In this document: piece after piece, positions 12,101-22,522 of the stretch | How the letters are laid out: every line of letters begins with the position of its first letter | Position numbering within the stretch: position 1 is the first letter of the stretch | DNA from: Echinococcus granulosus | Taxonomy: Eukaryota > Platyhelminthes > Cestoda > Cyclophyllidea > Taeniidae | NCBI RefSeq assembly: GCF_000524195.1 | Contig: NW_020170387.1 | Span: 1,107,816-1,171,815, forward strand | Length of the DNA stretch: 64,000 nt | Direction: 5' to 3' | Position numbers and translations under genes: made by a program | The notes under the pieces: model-generated | What the model was told of the DNA's origin: nothing | What the model saw: only the letters and a program-made list of their open reading frames with translations | The model's database searches: none

Positions 12101-12925
12101 TTGGATTGCATTAGATGTACATATCTTTCTTCTTGGTCGTCTCAAATTCAATACATTTGAATGTTACGCCGTTCACTGAAAATACGCTCGTAATAAAATC
12201 TGTATTCTCGCTTTGCTTTTTTAAGAAAGAAGTTCTATGCTAAAATTAAGGTGTTTTGCTATTAAAAGAAGTGAGTTGCGCTTAAGATATTGCATCGTAA
12301 ATGTACATTTAACATATTCGCTGCTAGGGTCTTAGGGGTAAATCACCCAGCTCAGTCCATTAAAGGTGTATTACCATTTCGATGCAGGATGTTTCTGGTC
12401 TGGAGTTAAACTCAATCAATCTGTCAAACGTGTGAAGTTAACAATGAACATGTTAACCACTAAAATAAACTACTGATTTTATTCAGGTGCATATTTCTGC
12501 TTAATTCTGACGAAGAAGTTGCCAATAGAAAAGCGCAGTTACTCCGTTGAGAAGAAAGGGAAGACAAGGGGCAAGATATACAGTTTTATTTTTTTAGCCC
12601 ACCAAGGATATTCAGGGGAGTGCCCACTCTTCCCGCCTACGAGGATGCCACGAAGCGGGGCATGTACTGCATAGTCAGGGATTCGGACATCACTGCACCA
12701 CCTTCCTACCAGTATCGAATTCTCGACCCTGTGGACGCCGACGATGAAGCATCTGTGGGTGGTTCCGCTGCGACTGGCGATGCGAATTCAGCCGGCAACT
12801 CCGATGCCTTTCCTCCCATTTCTTCGTGGGATTTCTACACCTACGGGGTTCACAGGGGCTCGATCAACAGCATGCCTGAATTTTCGCGCATCTACGGACC
12901 CCCTGAATCACCCTATCCTGGAGAC
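6190..12925 (+). CDS. Unrecognised single-pass membrane protein, four exons, 3' end open
   Basis: Exons 6190-6448, 6878-7272, 9117-9346 and 12616-12925 join in phase (1, 0, 2, 0) at GT-AG sites and encode 398 residues. I do not recognise the family. Residues about 1-87 hold six cysteines and several N-glycosylation sites (NST, NAS, NRT). This part ends in YWLPPVQDC, which resembles the W-x-P-P-x-x-x-C close of a sushi/CCP module. A membrane segment, roughly SLSVGMSALSVALVLIMLLG, lies near residues 120-140. It is followed by a basic stretch (RQRQAAARRRARARSRR), so the tail should be cytoplasmic. The tail is acidic and proline-rich, with a PPxY motif (PPSY) and LPAYEDA. The first exon has an in-frame TAA just before its ATG and no signal peptide, so an upstream exon or a 5' spliced leader is possible. 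The last exon ends in phase 0 at a GTAAGC donor, so more coding sequence must follow. Function is unknown. Confidence 0.75.
6449..6877 (+). other. Intron 1 of the membrane-protein gene
   Basis: GTGAGT donor at 6449 and a TTTCAG acceptor ending at 6877, phase 1. Nothing else is seen inside. Confidence 0.75.
7273..9116 (+). other. Intron 2 of the membrane-protein gene
   Basis: GTGAGT donor at 7273 and a CTTCAG acceptor ending at 9116, phase 0. No coding patch, RNA gene or clear repeat is seen inside. Confidence 0.75.
9347..12615 (+). other. Intron 3 of the membrane-protein gene
   Basis: GTGAGT donor at 9347 and an acceptor TTCAG ending at 12615, phase 2. A GC-richer patch at 11830-12030 has overlapping open frames on both strands (for example 11831-12100 +, 11737-12024 -). 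I recognise no protein in it. It could be a remnant of a repeat. Confidence 0.7.
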
Positions 12926-15900
12926 GTAAGCTGCTCACCAATTTCCCTCTTTCAACATGACGGCTGGAGATGTAAGGTTGTGAAACCAGTACTAGGTTTC
13001 GGGTTATAGGTAGGTACTCGGAAAAAGGTATATTGGACAACCAAAGTGTTTAAAACTTGCCTCCGTTTCTCTGGTGGTATATGTACTTTTCTGCTTACTG
13101 TGCATTGTTTTGTGATGTGGTTCCGACTCCCAATGTAAGAAGCATATGCTTATAATAACAGCAATCACTCCGGATTAGCCGTCCTTATTATGCAGATTAG
13201 GTTATCTGCTAGAGAACAAATTAAGGTCAGGAAAAATAAACAACATTAGAATTCCCAGGCCTTGCTGCTAACAGCAAAATCTAGCGCGTGTGCTAAAACC
13301 AACTCTTAATTATTACTGATATGCACAGGTTTTTAGTGCCTAGATACACCAATTTTTTCTTTACGTAGGTGGTTACAAAGTTTTTGTTTGCATAATAGGG
13401 AACAGTCTGGTATTTTTTATTGCTTCCCAGCGTTACGGACAAGCAGTCTCTATGTAAATGTAAGCCACGAAAAACTGTAAACACCCTCAGCTATGGGTTA
13501 TTACCCACTAGAAGCTGAAAAGTAGTGTGAGACTGTCAATCAGTGTCATGCAACTCGAATGTAACGGATGTACTAATTAGCATGTTTAGCCCATCGTTCT
13601 GTTGTGCCGACACGCGGATCTGTATTGAAACGCATTAGTTCAATTAACGCTCCCCTTTGAAGGTTATTTTGGAAGACAAGTATTGAAGTCATTGCTTAGA
13701 AATTACTATTGCTATCATTACTTGGTAATCCTATAAGATTTTACCTCCTTTACGCGTCATTTTGAATTGAAGTGTAGCTTTTGGGAGTGGGTAGATTTTA
13801 GGAGATGGTTATTTAATTAGTAAGCTCGTTCTTTAGAGTTCTCAATGACAGCAACACCAGCGTAAGCAAAGAACGGCTAGACACTTATTCTCTTGCCACA
13901 AGAAGAAAGATGAGTAGCGGCATCTCGCCTAGCCCCTCTCTACCCCCGAATATTTTAATATGCTTCGTTTTTTTTTTCGCCCTTTATTCCCCTTTCTTTC
14001 CTCTCTTCTCACTGTGATTTCATCGCTCCCCCATTTGAGCGTTCCACACCCGTCCCCAGTATTGTGCCCTCTACCCACCCAGCAGACAATGTCGTCGTTT
14101 GTGTCACTGTTGCTGCTGACGATGGCGATGGTGCATGCGACGTTGCTTTCGTATAGCTACTTTTTTTGTAACTTCAACAAGCTGTGATCATTACTTTGTG
14201 CCAATTCAGCTTATCTGCATTCTCTCTGTGTATGCATCTGTACGTAAGCACTTATTTACCCATATGCATATATCCTTGGACAAAACTAAACTGCACATAT
14301 CTCGGTTGCTTTGTAAACGAATGGCCTTCTACAGTTGGGAAGAATTCACCGCTCAACAATACTCGGTGTCATTAAAACGGTCCCGGGACTTACCAAACGT
14401 CTGAAAGTGAAACGCATCTCACGATATGCTGTTCAGTACTCAGGTCATACGCACGTTCAAGATGGATCTTTCTAGCCTCATTGAGCCGAATTGATAAACG
14501 TCTGACATATGGCTCCCATGAGATCGTGGTGTGATTTTTTTTCTTGAATTTTGCCAAAGAAGCTTTGCCACCTATCTGCTTCTATTTCGGAGCACTACTA
14601 AAAGCATTCATTATTCAGCTACCTCTTTAGGTGCTTTTTAAAGATGTTTCGGTAGTCAAAGAGGAGTGATTCTTTTGCTTGCTAAAACGACCACAGGTTT
14701 GGTTGTAAAGGGTGTTGTTATTAAATAACCTTGTGTCGGCAGAAAGCTAAGTGGGAAACAAGGCCAGAGTGGCAAATACGCGTTAATTGAGCGTCAGGCG
14801 TGTACAGCGGCGCTTGCACAATTTGGTCTGTGTGGGCTACTAACACGGTCTCTGCTCGCACCAAATGCTCTACCGACCGGCCATTCCTTCTGTCCACTCA
14901 TGACGAAATAGCTTCGAGACTTGCCCCACCTCGACATTAGCGACATCTAGGAGGTCACACGTTTGTGCCAATGTGATTACATATCTTCATGTTGAAGATG
15001 ACCGCTTGTAAACAGCCTGTGGGGGGATGGGAGGTCGGCGTGCCAATTGAGAGTTGCTGTCCCGCCGTTGACTCGTTCTGTGACCTTAGGATTTGATGCT
15101 AGACACACCCCCGCATAAAAGAGGAGTAAAATCGAATTCACTTAATTACTTCATTGTGATGATTGCGACTTTTTGTTACTATTTCACTTTGCTTATACTA
15201 GGACCATTAATACATAACCGAATATGCCAACTGTTGGGAGGTTATCAATAGAAATGAACATTTTCTTCAATAGGTTTGCTTTTTAAGCTTCAAAAATAAT
15301 TAACAAAATCAGAAAATAACTGGTACGAGTGGCTTCACTTGAAATTCAAAAACTTCTAAGGATTTGAAGCTTAAAACATAACGTGCTACAAGCAAGGAGT
15401 TGGCCTTCAATACTAAATTAACTTAATAGGGTAAATGATTCCTTTCTGAATTCGCTGACGCTCTGAGTGCGAACCGATTCAGCTTTAAAAACCAAAAATG
15501 GAAAATTAAAACGGTTTGTTCAATTAAAATCGTTGCACATACTCCACCGGGAGGATGCTTTTCATGTTTAAAAAGAGTGGTGGTTTATTCACTGATTCTC
15601 TATTTTTACAAGAAATCGCCTTAAAACTTTTTTGCTTTAATTAGCCCAAGTAGGACTCCTAGAAATACCTAGAAAGGAAAACAGAGGCCTTATCCTTGAT
15701 TTACCTTTAAACTGCAATGGGAGTTCATCCAAAACTAAACTTATACAACTCGAACCCACATAAATGTTTGTGATCAGACTTAAACAATCCCTAGCACGCA
15801 ACGTCTTGTCAATGTCTCCGATTTTACCAGTGTTTTTGTTTACGCTTTACAATGCGAGTGATTAATGGGGATTCACGGAGTTCATTTTATGGTTGGCGTT

Positions 15901-16475
15901 GTCATTATTCCGGATACTTAAGCTCCTACACAGCTACCAAAAGTTAACAATGAAGAGTTTTTCTGGACAAAAACGAATGGATTTTCTTTTGTACTTTTTA
16001 CCAGCTTGATAAAAAGGAGAGTTGTTTCGGAATAAATAGGAAGAAAATGCAAACCATACAAATAACATTTGATGCCAGTCTGGAGGACAAAATCGCGTTC
16101 ATTCGCAAAGGTTGTTGCTTGCTGTCTGATTGTTGTCAAATAATTTACATTAAGTCACGTGTAAAATAACTTGGAACAAGAGTAGGAACAACTTGAAATA
16201 GAAAATGTTGCCTTAATGAGATTTCTATGGGAACATTTGATATCGGCGTTTATTACTGCAAACGGTTTTTCTAACAAAGCGAGTGTCTACTGTTCTTTAA
16301 AATGTGCAATTAAGTATCTGGGATCTGCCAGTCAATGGGGGATTCCAACTTTTCCGCTGTCACATGTTCCTTCAGTGGAGAAAAAAAATGATTGCCTTAA
16401 CTTTCATACTTTCACTAAATGCACTTATGGCTTCAATTCACACCCAACTAGAGGATTCCGACACAAAGCGATTGA
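12926..16475. other. Noncoding stretch with a GC-rich island and a pyrimidine tract
   Basis: This probably lies within the next intron of the membrane-protein gene. Positions 13960-14090 are strongly pyrimidine-rich on the plus strand and end in two possible CAG acceptors; the 34-codon frame after the second looks hydrophobic but cannot be assigned. Positions 14750-15120 are clearly more GC-rich than the surroundings, with no open frame I recognise, and may be an old transposable element. The remainder shows nothing. Confidence 0.5.
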
Positions 16476-16723
16476 AAATGCCATGAAAACCTAACCAGTC
16501 AACAGCCACACAAATCAACTAACCATGCGCTTAAAAACTGTATCGACAGTCATCTTCATCAAAGGGTGAGGCAATGGGAATTTAAATGTTTCGACTGGAA
16601 AACCGCTTGAGAGTTGATCCATCTTTATGGATTTATGACGAGAATATGGGCTTTCGTGTGTTGTCTTGAATGCTAAGTAAAACAAACATAAAAACAAATA
16701 GTTCCACCTTTTGATCCTCAGTT
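16476..16723 (+). repeat. Repeat family B, copy 1
   Basis: About 248 bases that recur at 17769-18020 in the same orientation with high similarity by eye. Shared blocks include CAACAGCCACACAAATCAAC, ATCGACAGTCATCTTCATC and TGTTGTCTTGAATGCTAAG. No coding capacity is seen, and no inverted ends are obvious. Confidence 0.85.
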
Positions 16724-17689
16724 CGATACCGCGCGTCAGCCTTATGATCCGTTGCTTACGCTGAATTACACTGCCTATTTCATATGAAAATCCAGTCAAA
16801 CATTCGGCGTAAGTCTGCTCTTTGTACGTATGGTCGTAATAATATTGCTTGCTTCACGAATATTAGTTTCTGCTCCATTTGTTTATTTATTCTGCTTTAT
16901 TTGTTTTCCAACGTAAACTCCTGCGGATTAAGCAGATTGCTAACGTTATGGACAATGAACCAATTTTGATTACAAGCAAAAGATATCGACTCTGATCATG
17001 TACCACAGGGATTCAATTGAGAATAGATCACCATGATCGCTGGTGGGATAGTCATTTCGAAACTAAAAGATAACGAAGAAAACCTCATTTTTGTCTTCCA
17101 CGCACGCAAACAGTATGGATGCTAAAATAAAACAAAGATGCTAACCAAACGGAGAAGAGCAAGGCTTCTTAGCACAGCTAACCAACCAATGTTCGTTGGA
17201 TGAATTAATGAAGTTTGTGTAAGGCCATGGAATAAAGACAAGCAGTATGCAGGTAAGCTAGTATTGGTCCACATAGCCACGAGACTCAAGGAGTTTCAGG
17301 AAATGATAAACTCTAGAATGAATACCGATAACCAGAACTCATCAAAAGTCACTCTTAACTGAAAGACACCTTTTTCAATTTGTCTTTGATTGAGTGGCTT
17401 TATGCAATCTTATTAGCGCTACTCACCAAATTCAATCGGTTAATGGTAACAGGAAAACTTAGGGAGAACACCACGCAAATAGTCGGGGTTGGCAGCTCAA
17501 TTTCATTTGGTCTTGAATGGTTATCCTACACAATGCAATCTTCTCTCCATGTTATTGTCGATTTTTCGCTCACGGCAAATTGTCTTCAAAAACAAGGATA
17601 ACGAAACAGAGCCAAACCCCTCACCGGCCTTGCATGAAAGGTTCGCCAACTCTGCAAGCCGAAAGAACTTGGGCCGATTCGTTTTGATT

Positions 17690-18105
17690 AAAGTAGTGGT
17701 ACCATCACTACATAATCCTGCGCACACATACCTGAACTACAATGAATTCGTTAGAAAACTAAGTTAATAAATGCCATGAAGACCTAACCAATCAACAGCC
17801 ACACAAATCAACTAACCATGTACTTAAAAACTATATCGACAGTCATCTTCATCAAAGGGTAAGACAATGGGAATTTGTTTAAATGTTTCGACTGGAAAAC
17901 CGCTTGAGAGTCGATCCACCTTTATGGATGCATAACGATAATGCGGGGTTTCGTGTGTTGTCTTGAATGCTAAGTAAAACAAACATAATAACAAATAGCT
18001 CCACCTTTTAGTCCTCAGTTTAAAGCAGTGGTACGAACACTACGTAATTCTGCACACACATAGCTGAACTGCAATGAATTCATTCGAAAACTAAGTTAAT
18101 AAATG
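17690..18105 (+). repeat. Repeat array A-B-A', with B copy 2
   Basis: A block of about 84 bases (17690-17773) is followed by B copy 2 (17769-18020). A second, diverged A copy (18021-18105) then ends in the same AAGTTAATAAATG. The A-B-A' layout suggests a tandem unit of roughly 330 bases of which fewer than two units remain. The A block is missing next to B copy 1 at 16476. Confidence 0.8.
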
Positions 18106-18399
18106 GTAGCAACTTCATTTGGTAAAAAAACACTTGAGAAAAGGTAGTATTTTAAAGACCAAAAATCAACTCTGAATGATTGGCATAGTTCCATAAAACC
18201 ACCGACGAATCCAGAAATTGTGCTTGGCTTAAATGCAGGAGGAGTTTGATTGTGGGTGAGGCGCAACAATGTAAATGCCAGCTGACCGGAGAGGAATGCG
18301 TGCAGATGGACGCACAACAGCATACGATGTGCGAGGAGGGGGAAAATGAGATAGAGGAATAGGAGCGGTACTGGTGAAACTGATTAGGCGTGGTTGAAG

Positions 18400-21300
18400 T
18401 CACAACTCGCCGGGTAGCATAGTGGGTTGAAAACCGGTTTTCATATTGTCCAAGGCAACGATATCCGGGTCCTTTGTTTGCGTGTGCCACACAAGAATCT
18501 GCAAGGAGAGGCAGATGCTTGTAATCAGATGTCGACTAACTGTCTATCAAATGGTGGTCAATCTAGCTAAGGCGTGGACAGAGTCAGTAATCTCTATTCT
18601 GACTTATACAATACATGGTTGAAAAAGAATTGAAATACCAGACTGAGATAGATGGTAAGAGCAGTCAAATAAAGTGTGAGAGAAATCCCGGATCACAACT
18701 TTGCAACACAACGCAATCTTCCGATCATCTCGAAAACCCATCATTAGTGAGAAGCACCAAAATACAGGACGAAACGTGTTAGCAACAGCAAGCAGAATGG
18801 CGCAATTTAATATCACATTTAAAAGAGCAGCGACAAACCAAAAGGGAAGTTGTTTCGGAATCATAATTGAATCTGGATGATTAGTACAATATGTTAGGTC
18901 AAACTGATGCGAAGACGTCTTCAAAGGTTCTGATCCACTAACTTTTTCGCCTCCTTCCCACTCCCTTCCGACCTCCTACTCGTCTACAGTACTGCGAGTC
19001 CAATAAATGAAACTCTATACGACCATGTAAAATGTCCTAACAATCACATTGAGCAAACTTTATACGGGAAACATATGGACACAGCCAATATAAATGATAT
19101 TATAAACTATGGTTGCCTCCCATTAGCGCCATTCAATTGTGAAAAATAAGGCCCCAACATAGGCACCATTCGTGGTGCTCTAAAATATGAGAGAAACCAA
19201 TATGGCCAGCTAACCCACCTAGTGATAAAAACTAAACCAATTCAATTAGCTTAGGTAAATAAGACGCAGCAGAAAGCGCTAAGACTTCCAAAGGCGAAGT
19301 GGATTATAGGAACACAGACAGCACAAGCCAAGGAAACCAAACAAAATTATAGCCTCAAAACTCCTTTTTTATCGAAATGATCGGGGGATTTATTTATCTA
19401 CTAATTTTTATGCAAAAATTCCGTCAGTTTGAGCCTGTGAGCGCAACTCGCAATCTCGCACCCTAGATTAATGTGTTTACAATCGCAAAAGACCCCATTT
19501 TGTTAGGCGTTGTGTTTTGTCTACGAACTTTAAATCAGATGCATGAAATTAACAACCAAACTGCCGATTACAAAGTACAAGCACAGTGGTAGGGAGATAC
19601 TGTAGGTGGTTTAGCTAACCAGTGCCTCGCTTACTCAGGAAAATTTCCTCTAGGCTTTTGTGAAGTGTGAATGAAGCGCGAATAGATAAGACAGCTCTGA
19701 TAGTTTGTTCATATTGACGGCATATGACGAATAGAGAAATATTTGCGATGCGAAAAAAATCTTAATAATGTAAATGAGCTCAACACTACAATCACTGGAG
19801 GAACCCGGCAACGATGTACCAGACTGATGTAAATAAAACCTGAGGTGACAGTACCAATTACTTCTAATCAGGTGCCTCCTTTGACTGGAAATTCTCCCAA
19901 TTGGGAAGCCCAAGACAGTATTGTGATTTTGGCCATGAAAGAGACCTTTAGTTTATCGAAAGAATGAATGAGATGGAAATAAAAAAGCACACACGACGTG
20001 TACGGCAGATCTGGTGTTGAAAAATTAGAAAGGGGGATTTTCTGCATGACCTTATAAATCCCAAAATTACTTTGTCAAGAAGACAAGGAACAAAATAAGA
20101 CAGTTATGGGTAATTGCAGACATACGCGTTTGCAGCCATCAGCTTTGGGCTCAAGATCAGTGAAATTTCGGAGACCTAGCTTTTTCAAAAAATCCGTTTC
20201 CAGCATACCGTAGAGCTTGGGGTCAGCGACAAATTTTGCATCGGGATGCGAGAGAATCAGCTGAAGATTGACGGCGAATCCAGCCATATCGATGGGGAAT
20301 TCGCGCCAGGGCTTGAAGATGGTCTGCATGCGATAGATAATATCGGGATGACCCGGCTTTGTGACACAGCCCTCCCAGATTAGTCTACCGACGAAAGCTA
20401 CGGGCCACGTGGAAGCCCGTTTCGTTGTGCGGATCTGTAATTCACATAATCTTACTAATGACATTTTAGTAAATTGCATTTACTCTGTACAGGAATTGTA
20501 ACATTAGCATCTCAAATAACAAATGATGGCGCAAATACACTGATATATTAGTAATTCAAATGGAAAAGGAGTATAGTAAAAGTTAATAAGGACCCAAGGG
20601 TTGTTAAATCAAGTAATACCAGTACTAATTTTTGAGCTGAAATAGCCCAAACGAAAATGAAGGTAAATCCGGAAAAAAAAATTCGGCAGCAATAATATTG
20701 AATGTTAGATGTAAGCCGAAAAATTGAAAAAGAAAGACGACAAGTGTGCGGCAAAATAAATTAGACCCAAAGAAAAAACCGTCACGATTGGCGGCAGACA
20801 ATAAAGTGGGACGCCTGAATTTCCAGAATAAAAACGATGCTGTAAAAAGTAACAAAGTGGGAAAAAACATTTAACGACAAAGCTTAGGCATAAAAGTCCA
20901 CATCAAAAAGAGTGACGCGCCTCAAAATATATTAATCCCAAGGCAAACACTGTCAAGGCTCACAAAGACCGATAAAGTGCTATTGATACCTCAATGTGCT
21001 AGATTGAGAAATGTACATTAAGTTACAGGAGTTGGCATGAAAAAAGTCATACGGGATAAAGCTCTAGTCCACAAAACTCCGAATATAAACACCGATTTCA
21101 TGTGTCTCCATAGCATTAGAGGTTTAACGGAAAAAAATAAAGAAGGCACCTCATCAAAAAGACGAAGGGAATAGGTATTGTCGTCATCAGCCATGTAGAC
21201 CACGCCCTCATTTTGACCCAGTTTGAAGTTTTCACGAAGCCACTGTAGCCCACGATTGCGCTGAACAACACCGCGGGCATACCGCCACCGCGGTTGGCCG

Positions 21301-21769
21301 GGAGGGAGGACCTGCTCAGAAGGTGTCTTCGTAGCAAGCAAGGTAAAGGACACCCCGCATCTGTTGAGGAAGTTTTCAAGTCTCCTAAAAGGCAGAAAAC
21401 AAAACAGACGAATAAAATCAATGAATATTTGGAGGTGACTCCATAAAAGTCAAATTATACATACGCTGAAGGAGCAGCAGCGTCCTCTATAACAACCCAA
21501 TGAACATTTTTAATGTGCAAAAGTGTCTGACACATACGTGTTAGTTCAGCAAATTGAACTAAACGATAGTGTGTTGCAGTAAGAATGTAGATTGTTGGCA
21601 CGGGAGAGTCACTAGAATTTCGCAAAGAAACCATCTTGCAACGGAATAATGATCCGTCATTCGTATTAGGATAAAAAGAATTCCACAAAATAACCCCATA
21701 AAATAGGTTTAAAGCGACTGAGACCCATAGCATGAACGTCAGACTAATCCGACTGACTAGAAAGCGCAT
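18400..21769 (-). CDS. B3GAT: Beta-1,3-glucuronyltransferase (B3GAT / GlcAT family)
   Basis: This enzyme transfers glucuronic acid from UDP-GlcA to a terminal galactose. In animals that step completes the glycosaminoglycan linker or makes the HNK-1 precursor, in the Golgi. Exons on the minus strand are 21769-21465, 21384-21150, 20434-20126 and 18498-18400, joining in phases 2, 0 and 0 to give 315 residues. A type II membrane anchor lies at about residues 8-29, followed by the family block PTIYILTATHYR, WVVIEDA, the metal-binding DDDN at 168-171 in VVYMADDDNTYSL, and FPIDMAGFAVNL. The catalytic Glu is in MLETDFLKKL (about residue 259) and the C-terminal block is ILVWHTQT. Length is normal for GlcAT-I-like enzymes. 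The start ATG at 21769 puts the anchor at the N-terminus; a frame further upstream lacks an ATG. The exon 2 donor GTGCCT is weak, but phase and protein homology fix it. Which of the GlcAT-I, -P or -S classes it belongs to is not settled. Confidence 0.95.
18499..20125 (-). other. Intron 3 of the glucuronyltransferase gene
   Basis: GTATGT donor next to 20126 and a pyrimidine-rich TTGCAG acceptor next to 18498, phase 0. The minus-strand frames inside (18604-18924, 19650-19913) show no recognised protein. Confidence 0.8.
20435..21149 (-). other. Intron 2 of the glucuronyltransferase gene
   Basis: Weak GTGCCT donor next to 21150 and a TTACAG acceptor next to 20434, phase 0. Short hydrophobic frames inside (20548-20870, -) reflect T-rich sequence and are not called. 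Confidence 0.75.
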
Positions 21770-22347
21770 TGTAGAGCAACACACCAACTTAAATTAGGCA
21801 CTACCGTTCAAGGTGGAAAGTTGTTGATGTTGAGTTAATAATTACTGATGGATTCAAACGTATTACAAAATGAGTAAATCAAGCAACATAAAACCAAGTA
21901 CCACAAAATGATAAACTAAGAATTGACTACGCCTCTCTTTGTTACTAAGCATGTTTAGGAAATATAGACTTTTTATATACAGACGTAAATGGCCGCAATT
22001 TTTTCTAGCGAGTGATTTTGATAAATTGAAGACTACAATTCGGCTTTTAAAAGGCGGAACCTATGCAAACAATGACACTTTCCAGCCCATATTTCCTATT
22101 TTATTTGAAAATAAGTGGGTGAGCGGATACGCTGGGTTATCGTTTCCATTCGTTTGACTGGGACATGCGACCATCTGACCTAATGAAAATGTTGTTTTCC
22201 CAATGCTATCCAGACGTTGTAGGTTTTGGTATTATAATCTTCGAAAATCCATGGTACAAGGCTTTAGAATAGCCCAGAAAATACAAGTGGCTGAATACTT
22301 TTATTATGCTGCTCTTTCTGCCTAAAATTTTGCTTACTCCGTGCTAG
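21770..22347. other. Spacer 5' of the glucuronyltransferase gene
   Basis: This holds the presumed promoter and 5' untranslated region of the minus-strand gene. One 72-codon plus-strand frame (21939-22157) is open but has no support. No promoter motif can be named with confidence. Confidence 0.4.
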
Positions 22348-22522
22348 AAGGCGATCTGGATATCGAAGCCAGGTGAGTACTAAGCCGTGTCTAAGGTGTT
22401 CAACCTGCATGGCAAAGGCCTTGTTGGGCCGGGGATCTCTGCACCTGGACATCGTGAAGACATCGCATGTGCGGCAGCCTGTGCGCTATCGCGGGCGCTA
22501 CGAAACCATTGAGCAAGAGTAG
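22348..22522 (+). CDS. Candidate terminal exon, possibly of the upstream membrane-protein gene
   Basis: A pyrimidine-rich acceptor ends TAG at 22347. From there a plus-strand frame runs 58 codons to TAG at 22520-22522. The last 100 bases are much more GC-rich than their surroundings, with G or C in most third positions. The frame ends ..VRYRGRYETIEQE and contains CLRCSTC. If the first base completes a codon, the preceding exon must end in phase 2. The membrane-protein exon at 12925 ends in phase 0, so a direct join would need the unusual AAG acceptor at 22415-22417, or another exon must lie between. A second frame in the same patch is also open. I do not recognise the protein. Confidence 0.35.

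Noticed and set aside
13960..14187. Possible last exon or signal-peptide start after the pyrimidine tract
   Set aside because: Two acceptors and two frames are possible and neither continues the tail convincingly. The hydrophobic frame may be chance.
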